Origin: JAGLTN01 sp023135255
Lineage (GTDB): Bacteria > Planctomycetota > Phycisphaerae > Sedimentisphaerales > Anaerobacaceae
Reading direction: 5' to 3'
Assembly (NCBI GenBank): GCA_030639495.1
Contig: DAOWCP010000099.1
Span: 1-7,386 of the forward strand
DNA length: 7,386 bases
Shown: positions 1-5,860 of the stretch, piece by piece
Position numbering within the stretch: the stretch's first letter is position 1
Layout of the letters: every line of letters begins with the position of its first letter
The notes under the pieces: generated by a model
Database searches by the model: none
What the model saw: the letters and a program-made list of their open reading frames with translations, nothing else
What the model was told of the DNA's origin: nothing
Position numbers and translations under genes: made by a program

Positions 1-1784
1 CCTTCATCCGTACCAAGATAAACATCATGACTCTCAGCCAGATCGCCCGCCTCCCAGCTCAAAACAATATCACAACCAACTGCACTTGCCCCATTCTCAG
101 GCCAAGGCATACTCGCCCCCGTCGGATTAGCCAAAGCCTCAATATCCGCATCGCTGATAGCGTAATCATATATCCTCACATCATCGAGCGCCCCGCGAAA
201 ATAAATACTGCTACCCGATGCCGGACATGCTCCACTAGTAAGCTCCTCACTATTAGTCACCATCGCCGACGAACCTGTAGAGCTGTAATTATTAAACTCA
301 CCATCAACATATACCTTGAGCTTATTTGCCGTCCGGTCAAGGACCATAGCCACATGGTGCCATTCTCCATCAAAACTATTAACCGTCGTCATAGGCCCAT
401 AACTCGTAGGCCCATAAGCATAAGCCTTCAACAATCCAAGTGACGTAGTGCCGGACTGCCTCAGCTTATAAGCATCGTGCCCTTTGCCTATTAAAGTTGT
501 ATGGTAATAAGGGTCAGTCGATTTCATCCACATCGCTATAGTCATCGACCCATACCTAAACTGTGCCCAGCCCGCGTCGCCGCTGCCGTCAATTCCAACG
601 AATGCTCCGTTAACAGACTCAAATGCCTGCCCCCCGAAAGGCCCATCGACATAACTATAAGTGCCCGAACCACCTGTCAACTTCAACGAACCATCCCGAC
701 CGTTCCCGCTCGAATCAACCATGTCACCGTCAAATTTCCACCAGCCAGCCAAACTGTTACCTGTCGTGGAAAATTCCCATATATCACCCTTACAGGCATA
801 CTCGTTTTCAGCAACACCATCTACACGCCAATAATATGTCTGCCCGTACTCAAGCCCATTGACGTCATAAACGATCGCACCTGTGTTCATCAACTCAGCG
901 CCGAGAGTATCACCCCTGCTCGCATCATTAACATCATTAAAATCTGTCCCTAAATATATATCATAACTCTTCGAAAATGCCCCGCCCTTTTCCCATTCAA
1001 GAACAACAGATGTCCCGATAGCCTCTGCTCCGTCATCAGGACTCGGATCAAGAACCTTTCGATAAATATCACCAACGATTTCCTGCACCTCACCCTGACT
1101 CAGCACTCTGTCGTAAATCCTGACATCGTCAATATAGCCTTTAATGTTCCTGCTCGTCCCGCCCGCCAAAACCTCTAAATTCTGTCCTATCGCGACATCC
1201 CAGTTATTAGTAGCGATTGCACCGCTCCCTGCCGTCTGAGCATCAAGCACTCCATCAACATAAAGCTTCACATAGCTGCCGTCATAAATCGCCGCGATAT
1301 GATGCCACGTCCCGTCAACGACAACATCATCGCCCTCAGCCTTCACCCTACCGCCTTCAAGATAATATGTCCCTCTGCTAAGTCTGCCTTCCCAGCCACC
1401 TTCCTGTTCAATTCGATATCCGCCTATATTGCCCTTAGTGAGAAAAGCTGCCAAACTCATATACGACAGATCAGGCTGCTTATACCACAAACACATACTC
1501 ATAGGCCCAGTTATATCTGCCCATGTATCTGCTCCCCCTTCCAACTTACCGCCCCCGCAATTGACATAGTTGTACCCGCTGAGAGAAATACATCTCCCAA
1601 GCACTCCAACCGTATAGCTCGGCGAATTAATACCCGTCCCGTCATGACCATTGCCTGAACTGTCAAGCGTATTATCTTCCAGCTCCCACCGGGCAACCAA
1701 CCCATCCAAAACAACATCAGCCGCAGCAAAAGATAAATTAAAAACAAACAAAAGAACCGAAATGATAATAACCAACTTTTTCAT
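1..1784 (-). CDS. Secreted LamG / Fn3-like multidomain protein, C-terminus cut by the window edge
   Basis: This minus-strand frame is open from the ATG at 1784 to the window edge, giving 594 residues without a stop; the C-terminus lies outside. Residues 1-22 are a Sec signal peptide: MKK, a hydrophobic core of about 16 residues, then SFAAA. Two concanavalin A-like LamG domains follow, at about 28-240 and 346-552. Each opens with a W-x(2-3)-D/E…DSSGNG block and ends with a DDVRIYD strand (219-225 and 534-540). Between them (about 246-342) and again from about 555 are Fn3-like modules with the YLGTD and YYWRVDGV signatures common in planctomycete exported proteins. LamG domains generally bind carbohydrate or ligands, so an extracellular adhesive or polymer-binding role is inferred; any catalytic domain would be beyond the edge. 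A GATGGGG stretch about 7 nt before the ATG may serve as ribosome binding site. The minus-strand ORF at 1511-1747 is an out-of-frame shadow of this gene. Confidence 0.88.
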   Translation of the reverse strand, partial: MKKLVIIISVLLFVFNLSFAAADVVLDGLVARWELEDNTLDSSGNGHDGTGINSPSYTVGVLGRCISLSGYNYVNCGGGKLEGGADTWADITGPMSMCLWYKQPDLSYMSLAAFLTKGNIGGYRIEQEGGWEGRLSRGTYYLEGGRVKAEGDDVVVDGTWHHIAAIYDGSYVKLYVDGVLDAQTAGSGAIATNNWDVAIGQNLEVLAGGTSRNIKGYIDDVRIYDRVLSQGEVQEIVGDIYRKVLDPSPDDGAEAIGTSVVLEWEKGGAFSKSYDIYLGTDFNDVNDASRGDTLGAELMNTGAIVYDVNGLEYGQTYYWRVDGVAENEYACKGDIWEFSTTGNSLAGWWKFDGDMVDSSGNGRDGSLKLTGGSGTYSYVDGPFGGQAFESVNGAFVGIDGSGDAGWAQFRYGSMTIAMWMKSTDPYYHTTLIGKGHDAYKLRQSGTTSLGLLKAYAYGPTSYGPMTTVNSFDGEWHHVAMVLDRTANKLKVYVDGEFNNYSSTGSSAMVTNSEELTSGACPASGSSIYFRGALDDVRIYDYAISDADIEALANPTGASMPWPENGASAVGCDIVLSWEAGDLAESHDVYLGTDE

Positions 1785-1846
1785 CACATACCCCATCCAT
1801 TATCAAAAAAACCACATTAATAAGAAATAAGCCTACACACCCCCTC

Positions 1847-1875
1847 ATTATACAAAAAACCACCCCCAAAAGCAA
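1847..1875 (-). promoter_or_regulatory. Sigma70-type promoter candidate for the LamG gene
   Basis: On the minus strand TTGCTT (1875-1870) is followed after exactly 17 nt by a perfect TATAAT (1852-1847). The -35 box matches the consensus at only its first three bases, while the -10 box is ideal. Transcription would begin near 1840, giving a leader of about 55 nt before the ATG at 1784. The region is AT-rich, so a chance match is possible, but the position and spacing are right. Confidence 0.45.
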
Positions 1876-1913
1876 TCAAAAACAAATAACCCCCAAGCCC
1901 CCCCTTTTCAAAC

Positions 1914-1928
1914 CGAATTCATAATTCG
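1914..1928. repeat. Short perfect inverted repeat upstream of the LamG promoter
   Basis: CGAATT (1914-1919) and AATTCG (1923-1928) are perfect reverse complements separated by CAT. The site lies about 40 nt upstream of the candidate -35 box and before the first REP-like hairpin. It has the size and symmetry of a small dimeric operator, but six-base arms in AT-rich DNA can arise by chance and nothing else supports a regulatory role. Confidence 0.25.
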
Positions 1929-1947
1929 TAAATTCCCCACCTCCTCA

Positions 1948-1980
1948 TTTTTTAGCCCCCCGGCCAGTCCGGGGGGTCCC
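1948..1980 (+). repeat. REP-like hairpin, copy 1 (CCAGT loop)
   Basis: Six T's and AG lead into a perfect 8-bp stem: CCCCCCGG (1956-1963) pairs with CCGGGGGG (1969-1976) around loop CCAGT, followed by TCCC. It lies 32 nt beyond the stop codon of the transposase gene. Read on the minus strand it is followed by CTAAAAAA rather than a T-tract, so it is not a canonical intrinsic terminator. The same element recurs at 2533 and 5132, which points to a dispersed REP-type repeat recognised by the neighbouring transposase. It may also protect the 3' end of the transposase mRNA. Confidence 0.75.
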
Positions 1981-2007
1981 AAAGGGGTACAAACCAAGGT
2001 ACTAAAA

Positions 2008-2466
2008 TTATTCTACAAATATCACACTATTCTTGTGACAGCCAATGTATTGAATTTTGCTGATCAGCTCTTCCCTACTGTCGCAATATCTTTTATCAAA
2101 ACCCTTTGTCCATAACTGACCGTTGAATCCATCGGCTTCAATCGCCTTTCGTGCAGTATTTTTGTACCTGCTGACAACACATCCGAAAGGCTCGCCCCCT
2201 GGTTCAACCAAAAGGTGTAAATGGTTCCCCGCAACAGCAAGTGCAAAAATTTTCTGGCCAGCCTTAGCAGCAATTCTCAAAATGATTTCCATCACAATAG
2301 ACTGCTGTTTTTTGCTAAGCCTGACAGGTTCAGATTTCATTTGTTTGCGATTGGCTTTATACATGCTCTCATTTACAGCCAAAACTTCTGCATTTTTGAC
2401 ATAACCTCTTCGGTCACCTTGCAGCCATGTACCGTAAGTTGTCCACGTAAGCATACACCCAACCAT
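2008..2466 (-). CDS. REP-associated tyrosine transposase (RAYT), IS200/IS605-like Y1 HUH family
   Basis: The 152-residue protein has the layout of Y1 transposases, which nick and rejoin single-stranded DNA at hairpins using an HUH metal site and one tyrosine. The HUH pair is H82-L-H84 within NHLHLLVEPGG. The likely nucleophile is Y140 in IQYIGCHK: its spacing from the HUH site (56 residues) and position after the LWTKGFDKRYCDSREEL block match the Tyr in E. coli-type RAYTs. Y101 (SRYKNTARK) is conserved-looking but too close to the HUH site. The N-terminal LTWTTYGTWLQGD is typical of a short RAYT branch common in bacteria of this kind. The ATG at 2466 has AAGGGG about 6 nt upstream; M5 is an alternative. 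No frameshift is visible and all catalytic residues are present, so it may be active. It is flanked on both sides by near-identical hairpins, the usual setting of a RAYT. Unlike an insertion sequence it has no obvious own terminal repeats. Confidence 0.88.
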   Translation of the reverse strand: MVGCMLTWTTYGTWLQGDRRGYVKNAEVLAVNESMYKANRKQMKSEPVRLSKKQQSIVMEIILRIAAKAGQKIFALAVAGNHLHLLVEPGGEPFGCVVSRYKNTARKAIEADGFNGQLWTKGFDKRYCDSREELISKIQYIGCHKNSVIFVE

Positions 2467-2532
2467 CTAAAACCCCTTAACACCAAAAAAAACAATAACC
2501 CCTAATTCCACCACTACCACTCCTGACAATCC

Positions 2533-2563
2533 TTTTTTAGCCCCCCGGCCAGCCCGGGGGGTC
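2533..2563 (+). repeat. REP-like hairpin, copy 2 (CCAGC loop)
   Basis: Same architecture and orientation as the copy at 1948: TTTTTTAG, then stem arms CCCCCCGG (2541-2548) and CCGGGGGG (2554-2561) around loop CCAGC, then TCC. It differs from copy 1 by one loop base (T to C). It sits 67 nt upstream of the transposase start, so the transposase gene is bracketed by direct copies 585 nt apart. Confidence 0.75.
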
Positions 2564-2635
2564 CATTCTACCACCTTTTATCCCCCACCCCCTTTTTGTC
2601 ATTCCCGCCAAGGTACCCACATCCAAATCCAAATC

Positions 2636-2661
2636 GTTTAGCCCCCTCTTCAGAGGGGGGC
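2636..2661 (+). repeat. TTTAGCC-headed hairpin with a different stem
   Basis: GTTTAG leads into CCCCCTC (2642-2648), which pairs perfectly with GAGGGGG (2653-2659) around TTCA; the innermost T-A could also pair. The foot TTTAGCCCCC is shared with the REP-like copies but the stem is different. On the plus strand the hairpin is followed by CATTTTT, which could weakly terminate plus-strand transcripts, although no plus-strand gene is present. Confidence 0.55.
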
Positions 2662-2693
2662 ATTTTTGCATCCTCACCCCTCCCTTGCCTGTC

Positions 2694-2717
2694 TCGCCGT
2701 AGCTTTAGCGTAGGCGA
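2694..2717. repeat. Imperfect hairpin (TCGCC…GGCGA)
   Basis: TCGCC (2694-2698) pairs with GGCGA (2713-2717). After a 3x3 internal loop, GCT (2702-2704) can pair with AGC (2707-2709). The segment lies directly before the next TTTAG-type hairpin and may be part of a compound intergenic repeat. Evidence is limited to base pairing. Confidence 0.35.
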
Positions 2718-2724
2718 ATCCCCC

Positions 2725-2753
2725 AAAAATTAGCCCCGCGACCTGTCGCCGGG
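2725..2753 (-). terminator. Possible terminator of the GmrSD-type gene, also a TTAGCCC-headed hairpin
   Basis: On the minus strand, 41 nt beyond the stop codon at 2795, the outer arm CCC (2753-2751) and inner arm GCGAC pair with GTCGC and GGG around loop AG, with one bulged G. The stem is followed by GCTAATTTTT. The T-run begins five bases after the stem, so it is a less compact terminator than the one at 5861. Read on the plus strand it is another ATTAGCCC-headed hairpin of the local family, so it may serve both as repeat and as transcript end. Confidence 0.45.
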
Positions 2754-2794
2754 TCTTAAATCCATTTCACCCAATACCTTCTGATCACCAACAA

Positions 2795-4804
2795 TTACTT
2801 TCTCTTTTTTTGAAGCGTCTGATGTTTTGGAAGAAAATCGAGACCAAGCATTTTTATCTTTTGCTGATTATCTCCGATTTTGATGTCCCATCTCTTTTCC
2901 ATGAACTCCAGCATTTTAATGCCCCTACCAAGTATGTTCTGTGGTGTCCAATCTTTAGACTGTGAGACCTCGTTTTCTGCATAGCAACCGTAGCGATAAC
3001 CTATGATGGAATCCTGCTTGCCATCGACCTTATCAGGGAAGGGTTTGTTGGATAAACTCGAATTCTTTGGCTTTGAGAGAGGTAAAAGGTTGCCTAATGA
3101 GTGCCGCAGAAGTGTTCTTTGCTTAGAGTTAAGGTTACTAAAACGGGATTTCCAGTAACCATGTAAAGCACGCTTAGGGTAGATGTGCTCGACAGATATA
3201 TAATCAATGGGGTGTTCTGTGAATTCAGGCCAATAAATCTTTTCCCGTTCAGTCTTGGAGTTAGACTGTAAGTCCAGATTGTACTCAAACAGAAAGTAAC
3301 GAATCACTTTCCATTTGTAGAATCCATTAGCACGAAACTGTGCTGTAATACCCTTGCGGAAGTTTTTATCTTTCAAAGTATATGAATTAATTTCAGAGTA
3401 ATGCTGGACAACCTTGTCTAGATTCATATCGCCCGTGCTTACTTTGATTACTAGTTCTAAAAGTGATTGGTATGGTGATAAGTGTATTGCATATATATTG
3501 CTTAAGAATGGATAGGATATGCTGGAATCTATAAGTGATTGAACAAAAAGAGTTTTTTCTAAAACCTTAAGTAGAGCTATGCGTTTCTTCTTGTTGGTAG
3601 TTTTCTGGAAAAATACCATTATCAAGGGCATAACACTATCTATCCCTAAACGGTTTAGTTTGTCGAGCCATAATTGCACATCTAGAGCAAAGTCAGAACC
3701 GAAGGGATTGAAAATTTTATACCAGTATTCGACAGATTGTTGTAGAGAACTAACATAGTTGTAAATATAAGGCAGTGTAATCTTGTTGTCTGGGGCAGCT
3801 TGCTTTGTAACGTTTTTAGTGACAAACCTTTTCTCAAGAAGATCACTTACATAATCTGGTTTTTGAGATCTGTGGAATCGTGTTCTCCTGATAGTGTTTT
3901 TATCGCTATACAATTCTTTTCCAAAATAGATTTCATAGTGGTTCTGCAGGAACTTGTCGTCGTCGAGAGGGTTGTTCTTGTTTCTGCCAAGGTTATGATA
4001 AATGGCCTTCCAGCAATCGTTAATAGATCTTCTGAGTTTACTTTTCTCGTGGTCGTCCTCATCGAATTTTAGCGACAGGTAAATAAGTCTGTTCTTTAGT
4101 AGTTCCAGATAGGACAAAGGTTTACCTCTGTTGTTCATTGTTTCAAAGGCGACACAGACATCAACATCCTCTGAGATTGTGAAAATATTAAAGAGGAGTT
4201 GCTGTGTCACTTTTCGGTACAGTGTTTCGATGTTTATATGTTCAAAGTCTTTTGTCCGGTCACAAAAGAAACTCTTAGCTTGTTCAAGATTATGGGTATA
4301 TATCGTTTCTTGGGCTGGAGACGTGGATGACTGCTCACAAAAAATCTTGGTTTTTAGAAACTCATAGCTCGGATTATCCTTTTCATAACCAAATACATAT
4401 GATCTAGAAATACCATCGTCTTTAGAGTCGTAAATAAACTTTCGCTGAATATCAGGTTTGCTAGTGTAATTTAATTTTTTTCCTTCGGATAGTCGCTCCA
4501 GTATCACCTGTAGGAGTATGATTGCTGTGGTCAAACGCTGTTGGCCATCGACAACATAGAAGGCTTGGTAACTCTTGGCTTCAGTAATCCAGTAATCATC
4601 ATCCCATTTAGAAAGAATATCGTCAGGAACCTCCTCAAGGGTGAGAACGCCAGTGTAGTGGTTACGGCCCGTTTCTAACTGTTCAATATCGTTCCAGAAA
4701 TCCTGAAGCTGTTTGGTTGTCCATGCATAACCTCGCTGATAGTCTGGAATACGGAATAAGCGTTCTGTAAAAATCTTTGAAAGCGTAAGTAACTGTGTAT
4801 CCAT
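2795..4804 (-). CDS. Single-chain GmrSD-type restriction protein (DUF262 + DUF1524/HNH)
   Basis: In ATG numbering (669 residues), the N-terminal DUF262 (GmrS-like, ParB-fold NTPase) shows RIPDYQRGYAW (18-28), the signature DGQQRLTT (86-93) and FETMNNRG (220-227). A long, mostly helical middle follows to about 525. The C-terminal DUF1524 (GmrD-like, HNH/beta-beta-alpha-metal nuclease) shows EHIYPKR (539-545, catalytic H540), LGNLLPL (570-576) and KN (580-581) with SLSNKPF. Known GmrSD enzymes use NTP hydrolysis by the S domain and cut DNA bearing modified cytosines such as glucosylated hydroxymethylcytosine in phage; the substrate here is unknown. Having both halves in one chain resembles Eco94GmrSD and BrxU. 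All key motifs are intact, so the protein is probably functional. No methylase, BREX or other defence partner is visible, so it is likely a solitary type IV-like enzyme. Sampled 60-nt lines are 30% and 43% GC, against 50-52% in the outer genes, which suggests acquisition by transfer. Confidence 0.88.
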   Translation of the reverse strand: MDTQLLTLSKIFTERLFRIPDYQRGYAWTTKQLQDFWNDIEQLETGRNHYTGVLTLEEVPDDILSKWDDDYWITEAKSYQAFYVVDGQQRLTTAIILLQVILERLSEGKKLNYTSKPDIQRKFIYDSKDDGISRSYVFGYEKDNPSYEFLKTKIFCEQSSTSPAQETIYTHNLEQAKSFFCDRTKDFEHINIETLYRKVTQQLLFNIFTISEDVDVCVAFETMNNRGKPLSYLELLKNRLIYLSLKFDEDDHEKSKLRRSINDCWKAIYHNLGRNKNNPLDDDKFLQNHYEIYFGKELYSDKNTIRRTRFHRSQKPDYVSDLLEKRFVTKNVTKQAAPDNKITLPYIYNYVSSLQQSVEYWYKIFNPFGSDFALDVQLWLDKLNRLGIDSVMPLIMVFFQKTTNKKKRIALLKVLEKTLFVQSLIDSSISYPFLSNIYAIHLSPYQSLLELVIKVSTGDMNLDKVVQHYSEINSYTLKDKNFRKGITAQFRANGFYKWKVIRYFLFEYNLDLQSNSKTEREKIYWPEFTEHPIDYISVEHIYPKRALHGYWKSRFSNLNSKQRTLLRHSLGNLLPLSKPKNSSLSNKPFPDKVDGKQDSIIGYRYGCYAENEVSQSKDWTPQNILGRGIKMLEFMEKRWDIKIGDNQQKIKMLGLDFLPKHQTLQKKRK

Positions 4805-4812
4805 GTGCAATA

Positions 4813-4818
4813 CCTTTC
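4813..4818 (-). promoter_or_regulatory. Ribosome binding site that sets the GmrSD-type start
   Basis: GAAAGG on the minus strand ends 8 nt before the ATG at 4804. An in-frame TTG at 4810 would sit only 2 nt from it, too close for initiation. This favours ATG at 4804 and a 669-residue product over the longer TTG-started version. Confidence 0.6.
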
Positions 4819-5104
4819 TGTTTTAGTAGCATAAAGTACTATGTACCCCTATCCTCGCACTCTTTAAGCAACCCTAAAAATAATGACATATACCTATTAA
4901 ATACCTCTGTTTCTTTAATCACTTCAGTTTTTCCTGCCCTATAAAACCTCAAACCTTGCCCTGTTAAATTTTAAAAATGAATCGTTCCCCACACCCAGAA
5001 CAGACGTATTTTAAGACCAACCAAAAATAAATTCAACCCTTTTTCTACAAAACTACTGTAAATTAATTCAAAACCCCCTCTATTATCTTCAAATAACATT
5101 TTTA

Positions 5105-5118
5105 TTTTTTAGCCCCGC
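5105..5118 (+). repeat. Truncated TTTAGCCCC element
   Basis: TTTTTTAGCCCCGC matches the foot and first stem bases of the hairpin at 2729 (ATTAGCCCCGCGAC), but the pairing arm is missing. A TCATTTCCTG decamer (5121-5130), identical to a unit of the array at 5361, follows immediately, and then the full REP-like hairpin at 5132. It looks like a decayed or interrupted copy. Confidence 0.4.
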
Positions 5119-5131
5119 AATCATTTCCTGC

Positions 5132-5164
5132 TTTTTTTAGCCCTCCGGCCAGTCCGGGGGGTCC
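5132..5164 (+). repeat. REP-like hairpin, copy 3 (CCAGT loop)
   Basis: Seven T's and AG precede CCCTCCGG (5141-5148), which pairs with CCGGGGGG (5154-5161) around loop CCAGT; the single T is opposite G, a wobble that keeps the stem when the plus strand is the folded strand. The tail GGTCCATT is shared with copy 2, the loop with copy 1. Orientation is the same as in the other two copies. No transposase gene lies next to this copy; it closes the right side of the segment holding the transposase and the GmrSD-type gene. Confidence 0.72.
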
Positions 5165-5187
5165 ATTTCATCCCCACCCCCAAAAAA

Positions 5188-5215
5188 ACCATGAACCCAA
5201 TGCGGCTCATGGCCA
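5188..5215 (+). repeat. 28-nt hairpin repeat, copy A
   Basis: This 28-nt unit is repeated at 5241-5268 with two differences. Each copy contains an inverted repeat; here CCATGA (5189-5194) pairs with TCATGG (5207-5212) around a 12-nt loop that includes AACCCAAT. Both copies are preceded by a CCCCAAAAA-type run. Function is unknown. Confidence 0.65.
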
Positions 5216-5240
5216 CCAATATTACCAATCCACCCCAAAA

Positions 5241-5268
5241 ACCGTGAACCCAATACGGCTCATGGCCA
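5241..5268 (+). repeat. 28-nt hairpin repeat, copy B
   Basis: Matches copy A at 26 of 28 positions, offset by exactly 53 nt. One change turns the stem arm CCATGA into CCGTGA, which still pairs with TCATGG through a G-T wobble; the other (G to A) is in the loop region. Confidence 0.65.
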
Positions 5269-5360
5269 TCAAATTTCGCATTTGCGTAAAACCTGCACCC
5301 CAAAAATGCCGTCTGTAACGATTATGCCGATTACAACATCATTTTCCGCAACCAAAAATT

Positions 5361-5530
5361 GCATTTCTCGTCATTTCCTGATATTTTTCGTCATTTCTTG
5401 ATATTTTTCATCATTTCCTGGTATTTTTCGTCATTTCTTGTCATTTCTTGGTATTTCTTGGTATTTCTTGTGATTTTTCGTTATTTCTTGTAATTTCTTG
5501 TTATTTTTCATCATTTCTTGTCATTTCCCT
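5361..5530. repeat. Decamer tandem array, 17 contiguous 10-nt units with invariant ATTT core
   Basis: Read in register from 5361, every 10-nt block has ATTT at positions 3-6, in 17 of 17 units without a single insertion or deletion. The commonest unit is TCATTTCTTG. Position 7 is always C or T; positions 9-10 are TG, CG or CA in 16 units; positions 1-2 vary most. The first six full units after 5371 alternate as three 20-nt dimers (TCATTTCYTG followed by RTATTTTTCR). The array is not coding: ten is not a multiple of three and stops such as TGA occur on the minus strand. It lies between the hairpin repeats and the C25 gene terminator. Confidence 0.85.
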
Positions 5531-5860
5531 GAAAAAACCAAAAAAAACCGTAAAATCCTGTAAAAATTGGGGAAATCCTGCCGATTCGCCCAAAAACCCA
5601 CTTTAATCCCTGCCGAGCACAAAAATTCACCCCGAATTTCACCAAATCCCAAAAATAATCCTCGTTTTTAACCCAAAAACCAACAAAACCCCGATTTACC
5701 CACTGTTATTTTTGCTCAAAAACCGTTATTTTTTGTTATTTTTCACAAAAAAGGGGAAAAAACCGAAAAAAAGGTGAAAAAAGGTAAATTTTTGAAAATC
5801 GATTTCAGCAAATCTGGTCAATTTAATGAAATTTCCACCCCCCAAAAGACCCCCACCCAC
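5531..5860. other. A/C-rich low-complexity stretch with about 10-nt phased A/T runs
   Basis: Beyond the array the DNA is rich in short A runs alternating with C runs and holds no gene. Three decamers at 5551-5580 (TAAAATCCTG, TAAAAATTGG, GGAAATCCTG) keep the register, and GTTATTTTT-type decamers reappear at 5705-5714 and, as a contiguous pair, at 5725-5744. These look like degenerate relatives of the array. The right end (5745-5820) is A-rich with short G runs. Confidence 0.5.

Larger units (their letters stand above)
2467..2794. other. Hairpin-rich intergenic stretch between the transposase and the GmrSD-type gene
   Basis: No convincing gene lies in these 328 nt. The stretch carries four separate hairpins (2533, 2636, 2694, 2725; listed individually) embedded in C- and A-rich, G-poor DNA. 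A TGTCATTCCCGCC string at 2597-2609 resembles the left half of a widespread palindromic repeat but lacks its right half. No credible -35/-10 pair for the transposase was found on the minus strand upstream of 2466. Confidence 0.6.

Noticed and set aside
27..953. Plus-strand ORFs of 138, 150 and 79 codons
   Set aside because: They are antisense to the continuous LamG/Fn3 reading frame, whose domain signatures are unmistakable; their own translations look like no protein family.
1948..1980. The GC-rich hairpin as an intrinsic terminator of the transposase gene
   Set aside because: On the minus strand the stem is followed by CTAAAAAA, not a T-tract, and the same element lies upstream of the gene and at 5132, so it is a dispersed repeat first.
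2064..2505. Overlapping ORFs on both strands within the transposase region
   Set aside because: They are out of frame with the conserved HUH transposase and have no supporting start signals.
1994..2616. CCAAGGTAC at 1994-2002 and 2608-2616 as a target duplication around the transposase
   Set aside because: Nine bases without extension could be chance, and neither copy sits at a clear element end; IS200/IS605-type enzymes do not normally make target duplications.
1984..4849. GGGGTAC (1984-1990) and GTACCCC (4843-4849) as terminal inverted repeats of an element
   Set aside because: Only seven bases match, the flanks do not extend the similarity, and no target-site duplication is visible.
5121..5303. 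A 60-codon minus-strand ORF over the REP-like hairpin and the 28-nt repeats
   Set aside because: It is made of translated repeat DNA, its two repeat copies are read in different frames, and it has no ribosome binding site or family resemblance.
5361..5530. CRISPR array or plasmid-type iterons
   Set aside because: Units are 10 nt with no unique spacers, there are no cas genes, and no replication initiator or DnaA-box cluster is visible.
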